From: Albula goreensis
Taxonomy: Eukaryota; Chordata; Actinopteri; Albuliformes; Albulidae
Length of the DNA: 64,000 nt
NCBI GenBank assembly: GCA_022829145.1
Contig: CM040748.1
Coordinates: 3,316,001 to 3,380,000, forward strand
Reading direction: 5' to 3'
The notes under the pieces are model-generated. The model was not told the DNA's origin and made no database searches. It saw only the letters and a program-made list of their open reading frames with translations. Made by a program: the position numbers and the translations under genes. This document shows positions 11,097-22,346 of the stretch, piece by piece; position 1 is the stretch's first letter, and each line of letters starts with the position of its first letter.

Positions 11097-14000
11097 AGCT
11101 GAAGATAAAGCTCCTGGAAGTTGGTCAGGTTTATTGAATTATTTTTAGCAGTGCTCCAATATGCTTTGCTGGAGACCACATACTGTTTAGCCAGAGCGTC
11201 ATGTACAACAGCCACCTATCCAACGCATGGATCAGACTGAACGTCTGATGACTGGAGTTAAAATGCGAGGCCTCAGAATATTTCCCTATACCTGCATGCC
11301 AATGCGGCCTGGCGTGAACTATGATCCAAATGTCACGTCTCCATAGGATTTCATATGTATTTCTCACTTTCACAGGCGGAAATTAGCATGATTTTTTTTT
11401 TCTCCTTGTTAATGAGAGAAAATGATTCAATGTCAGATGTCGTGTTAATTATATATTAAATTACAGAATGAACATTGCCTAATATGAACTTGTATGGCTG
11501 CCGTTGCAGAAGGGAGCAGATTCCTGTACTTTACAATGGGTTATCAATAACTGTTAAATGTCAGAATCAGGTACCTAAGGGGTTTAATGGAACATGACTG
11601 TGTTTCTCTGTTTCTGTTCATTGTTCCATCAATTAATATACATGGATGGTGAGATGACGACTGCTCAGTTTCCAAAACCATTCCCAGTTTCCCTAACACA
11701 CCAACATATGGAGTTCGGGAAAAAACAAAAGTTTTCTGGGAGAAGTATTTTCAGACAACCCCTCACTCAAATACCTCTGTCTGTCCAATCCGGTTTTCTC
11801 CACTGTTATTAAATTACCACGTACCTCATCTCCCATAATGCTCTCTGCTTCCGGCATCCCTCCCCCTTTCCATCTCCACCTTCATGTCTACTTCCCTTTC
11901 TACTGTATTTCTCTTTGTCATCTAGTGGTCCAGTGCGGGGTTCACTTCACTTAAAATTGTGAGGAATGATGCTGTCCTCCTTGGACATTAAGCCCAAGAT
12001 CAAATGTCTGTACCATTATACAACTTGTCACTTCACAATAAACTCCTAGGCGCATTCGTGTTGTCTGAAAATTCATTCCACTGAATCTATATTCGGGTTA
12101 ACGTTGTATTTTGTTCTCATACAGTCCACAGAAGATGTGAGTGTATGGTGTTTCTGAATTTCTTCTATTAGGGTCAGGCTGGCTTAATTACTAGAATGTA
12201 CAATATGAGGAATCTTTATGAGATACATTATTGTTTTATTGGAAATTTTATCACTCTACAAAAGTAAAAGCCTCAGAAAATTATTAAAAATGTTATGGAG
12301 GACTCAAAAGTGAAATTATAATCATATAACAGTACTGTAGTTATGTTGATATAATTATGAACCCTATCAAGAATTAAAATATGGCCTGGAATATATACTG
12401 CTCTAATACTAAGCTTTCTCATGCAAACTGTACACTTCTTTCTTCTTCTTCTTCTGTGTCACTCTTGATAATCTTCCTTGCTTTCATGAGAAAAAAACCC
12501 TCTAGCTACAAAATACTATTTTGTCTTCCAAGAGTGACCCACTTTGAGAGCACTATGCTGATAATTCACTGGGTATCACAGCCGTTCAGGAGCCTGAGAG
12601 TCCCAGGGTAGGCCAGGGGCTTTTTGTGCTATGTTCCCAAGCAGAGTCAGATGTATTACTGTGCTGAACTGTGGAGAGGAAAGAGAACCAGCACACATTT
12701 TCATCCACATATCTGCCATGGATTTTCAGTGCTCTGCAATCCATCCGGAGTGGATAACGGGCGTATCAAGCATTCCTAAAGTGGGGGGGCGGGGGATGGG
12801 GGGTGAAGCTGTGAGCAGCTCACTGTTCGCTGACCCTTTGCGCACTTGACCCACACAAACACGAACGCTGTAACTAGCCTAGCCTGCGTGTTATAAAATG
12901 CAAAAACAAGGAATTGCACAAGTATTGCGATTGTTTGAAATAGCAACTGCCGTATTTCTCTGAATGAATAAATACGAGTCAAAAAATATGTTGGCTGCTA
13001 CGTTATGATCAGGCATTGCTGTAATTAACCTGTAATTGCCCTCTCCTATATTCAAAAAATATTTTCATATTTCACCACTCAGAGTTCACTGAGACAAATA
13101 TTGCGCAGTCAGACTATTATTCTCATATAGGCCTATAATATATAACGAGAAAGCAGAAGAATGTGTTTCATATGTGAAATTTTTCACATTTTAATTTGAT
13201 TAGAGCCATGTAAAAAAATGAATAAACTGTTGCACTTTGACCAAATAAATACATAAGTACCCATGAGCCATTGCAGAAGGCGGGTTCAGCTTCAGCTTCA
13301 GCCGGTTTCTGGTTGACAGGAAGCTGATTGTTTTTTGGCAGTCCAAGCTCTGGTGTTGTCTGGCAGCGAAGCGATGAGCTACAATTGCCTTTGTCTTCAT
13401 GAAGTGTGGCAGTAATGGTCTCGGTTTTTAGAACTGTGGAAGTATATTAACCTCTGAGCTGTAGAGAGAACTATGGGTACTTTCCTGATGTTGAGACAGA
13501 GCCATAGCCTTATGTGATAAAGTGATACGTTCATTTATGCTTAATACAATCATTTGTGGGTACTTTCAGTTGCAGATATTATGGATGATTTTCAAAAGGA
13601 CTCACTTAAAGAATAAAATGGACTGCGTTTAGGATATAAAGGTGTCACTGTGTACTTAGATAAACCATACCAATTCCGTTTCTTCAGCTTTACTTAATTT
13701 CTAAGGTAATTCAGTACTTGTGTGAAAGGTTTTACTGGTAGTTTGGATTTAAACGTTATAGCATTCCATTTCACAAGCCAATCAGCTTCAGTTTACTGGG
13801 GTTAACATTCAAACAAATCAGTCAGTCTTTTGGCTGTTGGCCAACGCCAGTGAAAATCAAAGAACCTGGAAGATTCCAAACTGGGAAACAACGTCCATGA
13901 ACACTCTGTCTACATGTAGATGAACTGTCTGCCTGAGGATTTTTTTTAGACGTATTGTCATCTCTCAAAGGATGCCTATAATTGCGTGCGTGAGCTTAAA

Positions 14001-14374
14001 TGTTTGCGCATTATTTTATTTTGAGAGATTGAGATATCACAGTGAGAGGTCTAAGAATAACCCTGATATGTCTGTCCCTTGAGATTTAAGGAGTTGTTGA
14101 CCTGCCTGTGCCTTCTTTAACTGACGGCACAGTCGCACATGTGACTCTCAGAATCCTGCATCTCATTCATTTGATCGGCTGGTCTGGACCCTCACCCTGC
14201 AGGCAGCCTGTATGGAAAGTTCATGGTGTCACTGGGAGTTTCGCTCTGCACTTGAGTGGTCAGGATGCAGTGGGGGCCAGTGTGCTGGGGCAGAGGGGGG
14301 GTCAGGGGGCCGGCAGCGGACCCTAAGGGCCTCACAGCGTCAGCACTTTTCAGCTGAGGACTGTACATTCAGCC
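11097..14374. other. Unique DNA, no gene seen
   Basis: This stretch is mostly AT-rich. Small items: a G-rich run at about 12,780-12,806, a short TTC repeat near 12,439-12,455 and a hairpin ATGTGAAATTTTTCACAT around 13,170. Frames of 60-80 codons occur on both strands without domain, start or splice support. GC content rises from about 14,100. Confidence 0.45.
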
Positions 14375-14400
14375 CTTAACTGCCCCCTCTCTCCCTCCAG

Positions 14401-14505
14401 GGTCAGCAGGCGCTCATCTGTGTGGACAGCAAGGTGGCAGAATCCTGCAAGAACCGCCATAGGGGGCTGGGGGGGCCGTTAAGGCTTTGGTATGATGTCA
14501 TGTGA
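14401..14505 (+). CDS. Possible coding exon, unrecognised
   Basis: A strong splice-acceptor-like tract precedes it: CCCCCTCTCTCCCTCCAG ends at 14,400. The frame beginning at 14,401 reads GQQALICVDSKVAESCKNRH and runs 34 codons to a TGA at 14,503-14,505. An AAG/GTGGCA donor-like site at 14,433/14,434 would instead give an in-frame 33-base exon. No domain is recognisable and the stretch is short, so a chance acceptor in GC-rich DNA is a real alternative. Confidence 0.2.
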   Translation, partial: GQQALICVDSKVAESCKNRHRGLGGPLRLWYDVM

Positions 14506-15310
14506 CCTCCGAGTTGGACTCCAAATTGCCTCTGGGATAGGCACTTGAACTGTCAGGTTTCCCTACAGTCCTTGTCATTGCTTGCTAGTCTTTCCTCTGT
14601 AAACAGCCCTTCCTTTACCCTGCATAGCGACAGCGTTATAGCCACTCCTGAGCCTTCTTCGCCGTGTCTTTCTATGCATCCGGGCCGGTGGAGTGGCTCC
14701 AGAACAAAGCAGAATCGGTAGGCTGGGCCTGGAAACCTTTGTATGCGGATGACTCTGTTTGACCTCAGGCTTCACCCTGAGGAGGGTTTGGTCCAAGCGC
14801 TGCAGCTGGGAACTCTTCTTTCTTCCTATTCTAATACGCCGATCTAACAGCGGTGTTCCCGGGATAAAATGGCGCTCCTGTGGCGATATCCAACATTCCG
14901 ATAACCAAGGTTACAGAGTTAACCATCGCGCTCTAAATTACAATGAGCAGCATACAGAAGATCCCCACCGGATAAGCAGATTCGAGTGGTTTTCAAAGCG
15001 TTGGGCTGAAAAATGTGATCTATATCGCGGTAGTTAATATTCAGGATGGCGAAGCGCGGGGGTAGCGCGGCGAAGTGCACAGATCAGGTAACATAAGGTT
15101 TATTTTAATTCCACTGGTGGCAAAAGCGATACATCATGCCTCTACAATAAAGTTGCTATCTTGATTAAAACCAATGATTTCCACTAGAAAGGACTAATTA
15201 CAGTGACAGCGCGTTAGCAGAATGCAGAACCTGGGGGAGGGTGAAACAATAAATCACCCTCAAATAATTATATAAATTGAAGCGTCTTTTTGTATAAAAT
15301 GGAGATAATG
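14506..15310. other. Unique DNA, possibly regulatory in part
   Basis: About 14,840-15,220 is repeat-free with scattered CpGs and sites such as GGACTAATTACAGTGACAGCG (homeodomain core next to a TGACAG Meis-like site). No exon is supported; the 92-codon frame at 14,759-15,037 lacks features. Confidence 0.35.
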
Positions 15311-15334
15311 TTTTGTCCTGAAAGAGTTATTTAT

Positions 15335-15790
15335 AAGGAGGGGTTCGGGTGGGGGTGGGGGGGTGGTCAAGTTAATACTGTAAAAGCCGCCGCGGTGACA
15401 GGTGAAGTGCCAGGAGGTATTAATTACCCTGCACTCGTCACAGGGATAGATGTGGCTTCCTGTATGTCTGAGGGAGGGGGGTGGGGAGGTGGGGGGGGCA
15501 CTTCTCATTACAACGGCAGCTTCCTCATAAGCTGGCACCCGCCATTCTGTTATTTTCGACTGAAAGCAGAGAGGGGTTCGATTTTGAATTTGCTCCTGTG
15601 AAATGGATAATCACGCTGACCCCCCCCCCCCCACACTCATCTTATTTGCGGCCCTGTGATCTATTTCAGTTACACTTCACAGGAGGACGCCACTGCACGC
15701 GTTTGAAATTCAGTGGCTGAAATTCAGGTACATTGGTGGGAGGGGGTGGGGCATGGGGGCGCAGGGGGGCGCAGAGGGGGTCAGTAATGG
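15335..15790 (+). other. G-rich tracts with quadruplex potential, interrupted by a C-run
   Basis: Three clusters of G-runs lie on the + strand: about 15,339-15,364 (GGGTGGGGGTGGGGGGG), 15,471-15,499 and 15,738-15,780. Each contains four or more runs of three or more G with short loops, the pattern expected to fold as a G-quadruplex. A C-run of 12-13 at 15,620-15,632 places a G-run on the other strand. Open frames here come from the low stop frequency of G-rich DNA. Confidence 0.7.
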
Positions 15791-17597
15791 TATTGTTGAA
15801 ATGCAGCTCTCTGGCCTCCTAGCCAGCAGCTCAGACAGCAGGTTATCGTCTCTCGCTGTATCTGAGGGGCGCAGCGCCTTTCATTTCTCTCTGTGTTTTT
15901 ACAGTGGTATACTTTATGACACGCCAAATGTAGATCCTCAGAGCTCGGCTTTGTGACCACCTCATGAATCCTCATCAAACTGGTTTTTACTCTTATTTAT
16001 TTCCCAAACTTATGGGTCCCCCTGTGATAAATGCTCATACCTCACATATTATAAACACCGAAATGGTCTTATCACAGCACTGCATAAAGATTTTCCCATG
16101 AAAGTAATTTTGCGTGGCTCAGTCTAATCCTTGTTTTTATCCCAACATTAAAACACAAAAATAACAGATATAGCACTGTGTTTTTGCCCAAAAATGATGT
16201 CACAACCTGTGAAAAACACAGACTGTATTATATTTTTTGAAGTGTGACCTAAACATCGAGTTTAGAAGCAACTTTCCTCTTAGGTAGAGTTAAAAGCTCA
16301 ATATCAATAGCAATTTAAACTGGTAATTGTTCACTTTTTCACGTGTTTACTTTTGTTTGTGCTTTGGTCAGTCAGGATTGGGTTCTGCTCAGCTTTGAGT
16401 CAAGATGAACGAACTGACCTGCCAATTATTTTCCTTTGGATCTATGGAAAAACTCCTGCGGTCATCTACAAATGTGATCAAATGCTTATCTGTACAGCTG
16501 ACTCCTCTGTCATTAGAGTAAAGGTTGCAGAAAAATAGGAGCGAGACATAACCTTGACGAGAACCTGAACATGTCAATTTTAGAATCTGAGAATGTACCG
16601 ATAACAAAAGGCCCTTTGTGATTGTAAGATTACAAAAGCAATAATCTATAAAAAACCGGTAGGATTTTGAGATTGACATCCAGAATGAGATCATTAGTGA
16701 AGATGTGAAGAGGCATGGTAAGGAATTCAAATGAAGATCAACAAACAAACATCTTCAAACAAACATCCTCCAAGAGATATCTGCGAATATTAGATGCACA
16801 AAATAAAGGGTAATTCTTACTTTCAAAAGACAGAATGCGTAAACATTGTATATATTGTCAATTATTTGGCTTTAAATGGGAATTAGGGGCTATGGTGTTG
16901 AGAGTATTCGGTTACTCAAGGCTATCTGTGATTTTACCCCTGTTGTTATGAATACATTTGTTTACATACAGTATTTAAAATTAAAGACAGTGTGATGAAG
17001 CAGTATGAATGCCTTATCAAAAATATTTATTTACATATGACATATTTATATAAATATGTTTTTGTAAAGTAGGAATGATTTGATTAGAATACACCAAAAG
17101 GTGCAAATGCTGTTTGTGGTAAACAGGAAAAGTTTCTAAGACTCTCAGAGAGTGATTTCTGTGCTACTTCAATGACAAAATAAATAAATTAACGCATAAA
17201 TAAAAACTCATGCCTTCAGTGAAGATTTCACTCCTGTCTTTGAGAGGAGATCTTCAAAATGAATAGTTTACAATTCAGATGAAACCGGCCTGTATTGGGA
17301 CTTGGTTACCAACAACCTAAGCTTTTGAAGCAGGAAGACATGCTGGCACTGCGAGGCTGCTGTCTGTCTGAGAGAGGCTTAAAGCGATGTGGTATTCCAA
17401 TACTCAAACTCAAAACTGTGCGATTATTAAGGCTAAAGACATAGAGGGACAGATGCCTCTCCCCAGTGGATTGTGAAAAGAGTTAAACCGTTAATGGCTC
17501 AGAAGCACTGGGTCTGTTTTCATTGAATTCTTTGAAAATAACGCTCGTCCATAGGAGTCTGAGATCCACCATTACAGGCAATGGTAGGAGGTCCCCT
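15791..17597. other. Unique DNA, no gene seen
   Basis: AT-rich from 16,000 onward. A 119-codon minus-strand frame (16,389-16,748) has no recognisable motif and spans AT-rich DNA. Nothing else supported. Confidence 0.5.
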
Positions 17598-18012
17598 TGC
17601 AAGACTGGGGGCAACTGCTGGCCCTGGTAATGACTGTGGGTAATTTGTCCTGGTAACGACTTTGGGTAACTATTGGCCTTGGTAATGACTGTTGGCAACT
17701 ATTGACCCTGGTAATAACTGTGGGCAACAATTTGTCCTGGTAACGACTGTTGGAAACTGTTGGCCCTGGTAACGAGTGTGGGTAACTATTGGCCCTGGTA
17801 ACGACTGTGGGTGACTATCAGCCCTGGTAACGACTGTGGGTGACTATTGGCCCTGGTAACGACTTTGGGTAACTATTGGCCCTGGTAACGAGTGTGGGTA
17901 ACTATTGGCCCTGGTAACGACTGTGGGTAACTATTGGCCCTGGTAACGACTGTGGGCAACTATTGGCCCTGGTAATGAGTGTGGGCAACTGTTGGCCCTG
18001 GTAACGACTGGT
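17598..18012 (+). repeat. 29-bp minisatellite, about 14 units
   Basis: The unit start GGTAA(C/T) occurs at 17,626, 17,652, 17,681, 17,710, 17,739, 17,768, 17,797, 17,826, 17,855, 17,884, 17,913, 17,942, 17,971 and 18,000. All spacings are 29 bases except the first (26). The unit is GGTAACGACTGTGGGTAACT followed by ATTGGCCCT. Central units are nearly identical and outer ones more diverged, the usual pattern when arrays homogenise from the middle. Confidence 0.97.
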
Positions 18013-18118
18013 GGTTTCATAGGTCACTTTCACAGCCACTCCTGTAGGTGGACAGTATATTGCTAACTTTGCCACCCCGCAACAACATAGGCAGAGAAAT
18101 TGCTGGTCTGTCTACCCT

Positions 18119-18210
18119 CAGCAAAATTCCAGTGTTAATTTAACACTGACAGTGCACGTATGACAACAAATGGACTTGTGTTTACACTGTTAGCATTGAA
18201 TGACCACTCA
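18119..18210 (+). mobile_element. Short palindromic MITE, copy 1 (3' end eroded)
   Basis: CAGCAAAATTCCAGTGTTAATTTAACACTGACAGTG and what follows closely match the better-preserved copy at 53,081-53,184, including TGACAACAAATGGACTTGTG versus TGAGAACAACTGGGATTATA and a shared TACACTGTTAG/TACACTGCTAG. The right inverted repeat is degraded after GAATGACCACT. Confidence 0.8.
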
Positions 18211-18289
18211 GTGTAGAAAGAAGTGAGGGCTAGGTTGATCGGAGGAGTCCCATGACGATGGCTTCCTCTTTCTTAGTTGCCAGGAGAGG

Positions 18290-18304
18290 GTTGCCATGGG
18301 AAAC
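18290..18304 (+). promoter_or_regulatory. RFX X-box-like site
   Basis: GTTGCCATGGGAAAC has both X-box half-sites (GTTGCC and GGAAAC) with a 3-base spacer. A further half-site, AGTTGCCAGG, lies 16 bases upstream. Confidence 0.4.
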
Positions 18305-18573
18305 CAAGTTTGGCTCAAGTTGGGGTAACAGTGTTTGTGTGTGGGGGGATAAAAAAGTTCTTCCAAACTCCAAAGTCCATCTGAGGTCTGCTGGGTTATG
18401 CTCCATCTGATATTGTCCTCCCTCCCCTAAAAAAATAAAACCTCAAAGATCAACTGATGGCAGCATTTTCTGCGAAATTTACGGACTTGACACCCTTATC
18501 TAATGGAATGCAAGGGATTCTAGGATGATTGCATTCCTCAAGAAAAATGGTTTTGTGGGAATACTGCAACACT

Positions 18574-18576
<3 letters not shown>

Positions 18577-18614
<38 letters not shown>
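18577..18614 (+). repeat. (AG)n microsatellite
   Basis: About 19 uninterrupted AG units. Confidence 0.97.
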
Positions 18615-18617
<3 letters not shown>

Positions 18618-18737
18618 CAATTTTAAAACTTAGGAGGAAAGTTTGTAAATTGCATTTACAGAGAAGCTTGTTTGGAATGATATGAAAGCAGTGACAGTGA
18701 TCAGATAGCGAAGAGTGATTACTCCAGAGGACAATGA

Positions 18738-18781
18738 TGGGGGTGGGGGTGGGGGTGTGGGTGGGGTTGGGGAAGGGGGGC
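18738..18781 (+). other. G-rich tract with strong quadruplex potential
   Basis: Seven G-runs of 3-6 are separated by single T or TGT/TT/AA loops (GGGGGTGGGGGTGGGGGTGT and onward). This is among the strongest G-quadruplex patterns in the window. A 144-codon frame on the opposite strand (18,630-19,064) is P- and S-rich because of it. Confidence 0.8.
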
Positions 18782-19099
18782 CTATCTCAGAGATGAGGGG
18801 GGAAATCTCTATAGAACGGGAAAAGAAGAGTGAGTGTGAAAAAATTGAAAATAATGAGAGGCTCAACAGTGATTGCGGTGAGCCTAGCGGTGGGTTCGCT
18901 GACAGAAAATGGCGCTGTGTAAGCTTTGTCCGGGCGCTGACAGGTGACTTGAGTGAGAGTGACAGGGAGGAGGGAAGTCTAATACTGTAGAAACTCAAAT
19001 CTCGCAGCGCGGCCCTCATCTGCATGGAAACAGCTCGCTTATGCAGAACACAGAGAGTGATCATCCTTGTATGACAAACTGTTTCTCAGAATTATGTAG

Positions 19100-19101
<2 letters not shown>

Positions 19102-19138
<37 letters not shown>
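19102..19138 (+). repeat. (TA)n microsatellite
   Basis: About 18 uninterrupted AT/TA units. Confidence 0.97.
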
Positions 19139-19141
<3 letters not shown>

Positions 19142-19349
19142 TTTATGCTGACATTAATGTAAACCTTCTTTTGTAGCTATTTAAATATAACACACCTCAC
19201 TATTTAAAATTATACCTGCGCTATGTGTTTGCTGAGGAAAATAAAAGAATAGCATGAAATTGGCATTTTCTCTGCACACACTGTACAAAGATGCATTTAA
19301 AATATGTTTTTATATGCATACAACATATACTGTCTCAATCCACGGATAT

Positions 19350-19870
19350 GATTTCCAAACGTGCTGCTTCCATGTTTCCATCATGGAACGCCCTTCTTAA
19401 AAAAGACTATGTGGACCCCATTTCAGCAGTCTGTGGTTTGTTCTGTGCGACTCCATGTCTGATCTCGGAGAGAAACCTAAAGCACCTCAGAGCTCCGTCC
19501 CCCCGCGGAGAGAGGGAAGAAAAGAAAGGCAGATGGGATTCCGTGGAGCCGACGGAGAGCTGGCCCCTCTCTGTAGCCCATCTTTGTATTCCACGGCTGT
19601 CCAGCAGTGAATCCGTGCTATTACTGTGTTTTATCCTCGGCGTGCTGCCTACAATCCACTTTGAATATTAAGTGTCTGCCTGGAAAAAAAAGGCAGGGGT
19701 TTGATGGAGAGAGTAGCACCATACGGCTCCTTTTACTCCCTTAAAAGCATTCAAGCTCTGGCCTTATTGATAATGGGACTCATTTCTGCGGTGCCAGATT
19801 ACCAGGGGTTGAAGGTAACAAGGCTGGACTGACAGCTGATCCACCCAGAGTTCACCTGTATCACTAAACT
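19350..19870. promoter_or_regulatory. Repeat-free block, possible regulatory element
   Basis: Mixed-composition, repeat-free DNA from TTTCCATCATGGAACGCCC to about 19,870, with CpGs retained and an AATATTAAGTG-type AT core. A 126-codon + strand frame (19,291-19,671) crosses it. Its peptide has no recognisable motif, so I treat it as non-coding. Confidence 0.25.
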
Positions 19871-20479
19871 GCTGATTGGACTTGCACTACCCGTGGTGCA
19901 AGAAAAAAAAAAAAATGTCAATGCTCTGCAGAATATGTTGAAAAAGTTCTGTGTCTCTCTCCCACTCTCTCTCTCTCTCTCTCTCTTTTTGGAACAGGTG
20001 CTTTTGTGGCTTCTCTCGTTTTTCCCCTTGGCTGTACCATCCCACTCGTGTCATTTCCTGTAATGGCATCAGATAGCCTGGTTCCTTTTCTTCTCGGCTG
20101 CAATAGAGTTGAGAGCCAGCTCTTTCTGACGGACCCTGATCTTGTTCCAGCTGGAAGTTTGAGATTGAATGACTGTTTTTCAAGTTCCACTAAAGATGTG
20201 TCTTTGTTGTTGACCATTAAAAAAATTGCCTTCCAGTGGGCATCGGTTAGCCCTCTCAGAGTTACACGCATTTAAACTTGCCTCTTGACAGCTCTGACAA
20301 AAGTGTAGGTCAGATCCGCGTTGCCTACATGTGTCAGTCTGGTTAATTCTACTCAAGGCCCCCACAGGATTAACATCCAGAGACAGACGGGGGCAGGCAA
20401 GATGTATGAAGTCTGCCACCTTCTCCACACCAGTCCACAGCTCCTGTGGATTGATATTGATGAGCAGTGAGCGGGAAAG

Positions 20480-20483
<4 letters not shown>
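19871..20483. other. Unique DNA with a CT microsatellite
   Basis: Imperfect CT repeat at 19,955-19,986. Frames of 89-117 codons on both strands over 19,900-20,280 overlap each other and lack features. Confidence 0.45.

Positions 20484-20558
<75 letters not shown>
20484..20558 (+). repeat. (TG)n microsatellite, about 37 units
   Basis: A nearly perfect TG/GT tract. The 203-codon minus frame and the 145-codon plus frame across it exist only because TG/CA repeats have no stops. Confidence 0.98.
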
Positions 20559-20561
<3 letters not shown>

Positions 20562-22295
20562 TGTGCATCTGTAAATTCATTGGCCCCTATTCCGATGATT
20601 TGTATGTCCACACACAGGTACAGACAGAATAGCAGTTTGAGCTCAGTAAAGTATTGTTGTTGGTGTGGAGGCGGTAACTGTCTTTCTTCATTTTTCACGT
20701 GTGTTTGTGTTGGGTCTGCAGAATGGAGGCTGAGTTGTGTGTTTGGGGCTATGCACTGGTGCAAGTAAATGGCACAATGGCACAGTAACATACCACTGAG
20801 CTGTCCCTTTTAGGACAAAGATGCCACATAAGTGGATGAAGTCTAATATATAAGCATTCTTGCCAAATCAGTTTGAAATATTTAATGTATGATTGATTAA
20901 TTAATTACTCTAGTAATTCTAAAATGGATCTTAGAGTCGTCAAACCAACAACAACAACAACAACAACACCAAAAAGATAAAACACAATTTCATCATGTAC
21001 CACTCTCAATTTCTGTAAAAAGACAACAATAAAAGATGTCATGAGTGTGCAGTACTGCAGTACTCCACTGTACTTTACACTACATGAACAACCTTGCTAG
21101 CCGACAGAAACCAGTGTTTACACATATTTACAGCTGTATATAAGAATATTACTTACTTCTCTTCTGCATTGTTACATTTTTTCTGGATTGCCACATAACC
21201 AGATACAAGACATGATGCTGCAGAATCATATTATAATAAATGCAAATTAAAGGGGAAGGATTGGTTTTATATGTGGCAAGTACCTCCATAAGCACTTTAA
21301 ATATCCAAAACTGCATCCTCGAAGCTCAGTGCCTGGCCTTCTCATTGGTGTCAATACCAGCAAAGAGCTTTTCACAGTATGAATTCAGACCACAAAACCC
21401 CGTTGATATAAAGATATTTTCCTGCAGTTTGCTCTGTGGTCACTTTAGAATCACGCTTTATGAATCACTCTGTTTACGAACTGAGTGAGAACTCAGCAAC
21501 CTGAGCTACCACAAACCCGAGATGAAAAGAGAAGAGGCCATCTTTATGGAATACAACTGCAATTCATTCTGATTTAACCTGTCCAGCGTTCACATTTTCA
21601 TTTTGTTTTCTCATTTATATGACAAAATATGGTGCTCAGCCAACTTCTGTCATCTCTGCTTACTGGCTTAAAGGTAGTGCGACTGCTGATGATGAAAAAT
21701 TATTCACTTTGTGAAACAATAACTTCTGCAAAATGTAATAGAACAAAATCAGAGTTTCAGTCATTTTATTAAATATGTTTGAATACATGGGCCATGAAAG
21801 TGCACCTATTCAAGAGGAAGCATACTATAAAACAGCTATAAACGGTGAACTGGTAATCGTGTTTGCTGGTCTTAGGAAATATCCCTGTGAAAGATAAAGC
21901 GAGACATGTGGGTTGTTTGAAAACTGTGGGATGAGTGAAGTCTTAGTGGGATGTAGTGAATTCAGAGAAAAGGAAACTATAGTGGCAATAAGCACTTTAC
22001 ATGTCAGACTGGAGACTCATGGGTCTGGATTCTACTCTTGAATATGTTTCCCAATGTGTCATAGTTCATACTCCACATCGAAGTACGAGTAGCTAGAGGC
22101 TCGGTGCTCACAGAGCCGACCTAAAGCAGAGAAAAGAAACGGCATTATGGAATACGTTGAGCAGAATTGGACAAACTGAGAGTCCAAGGGTCTGGCCTGC
22201 ATTTGAGTGATATCACTATTTCTGTGTGTAACAAGGTACAATTTGTATTCTGTCTAGTGTGGAATATATATGCGGTTTTTTTTTTTATGTTGACC
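20559..22295. other. Unique DNA, one CAA repeat
   Basis: (CAA)n at 20,946-20,969. Otherwise unique AT-rich DNA with no supported exon. Confidence 0.5.
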
Positions 22296-22299
22296 AGTT

Positions 22300-22346
22300 C
22301 TGTTGTTGTTGTTGTGGTGTTGTTGTTGTTGTTGTTTTTTTTTTTA
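22300..22346 (+). repeat. (TTG)n microsatellite with poly(T)
   Basis: About ten TTG units interrupted by one GTGG, then about 11 T. The 185-codon minus-strand frame at 22,145-22,702 encodes Asn/Thr runs from this repeat and is rejected as a gene. Confidence 0.95.

Noticed and set aside
18630-19064. 144-codon minus-strand frame with Ser/Pro runs
   Set aside because: It is opened by a C-rich (complement of G-run) tract and has no recognisable domain.
20180-20791. 203-codon minus-strand frame, the longest in the window
   Set aside because: Its middle is a His/Thr run from the TG/CA microsatellite, which cannot contain stops.
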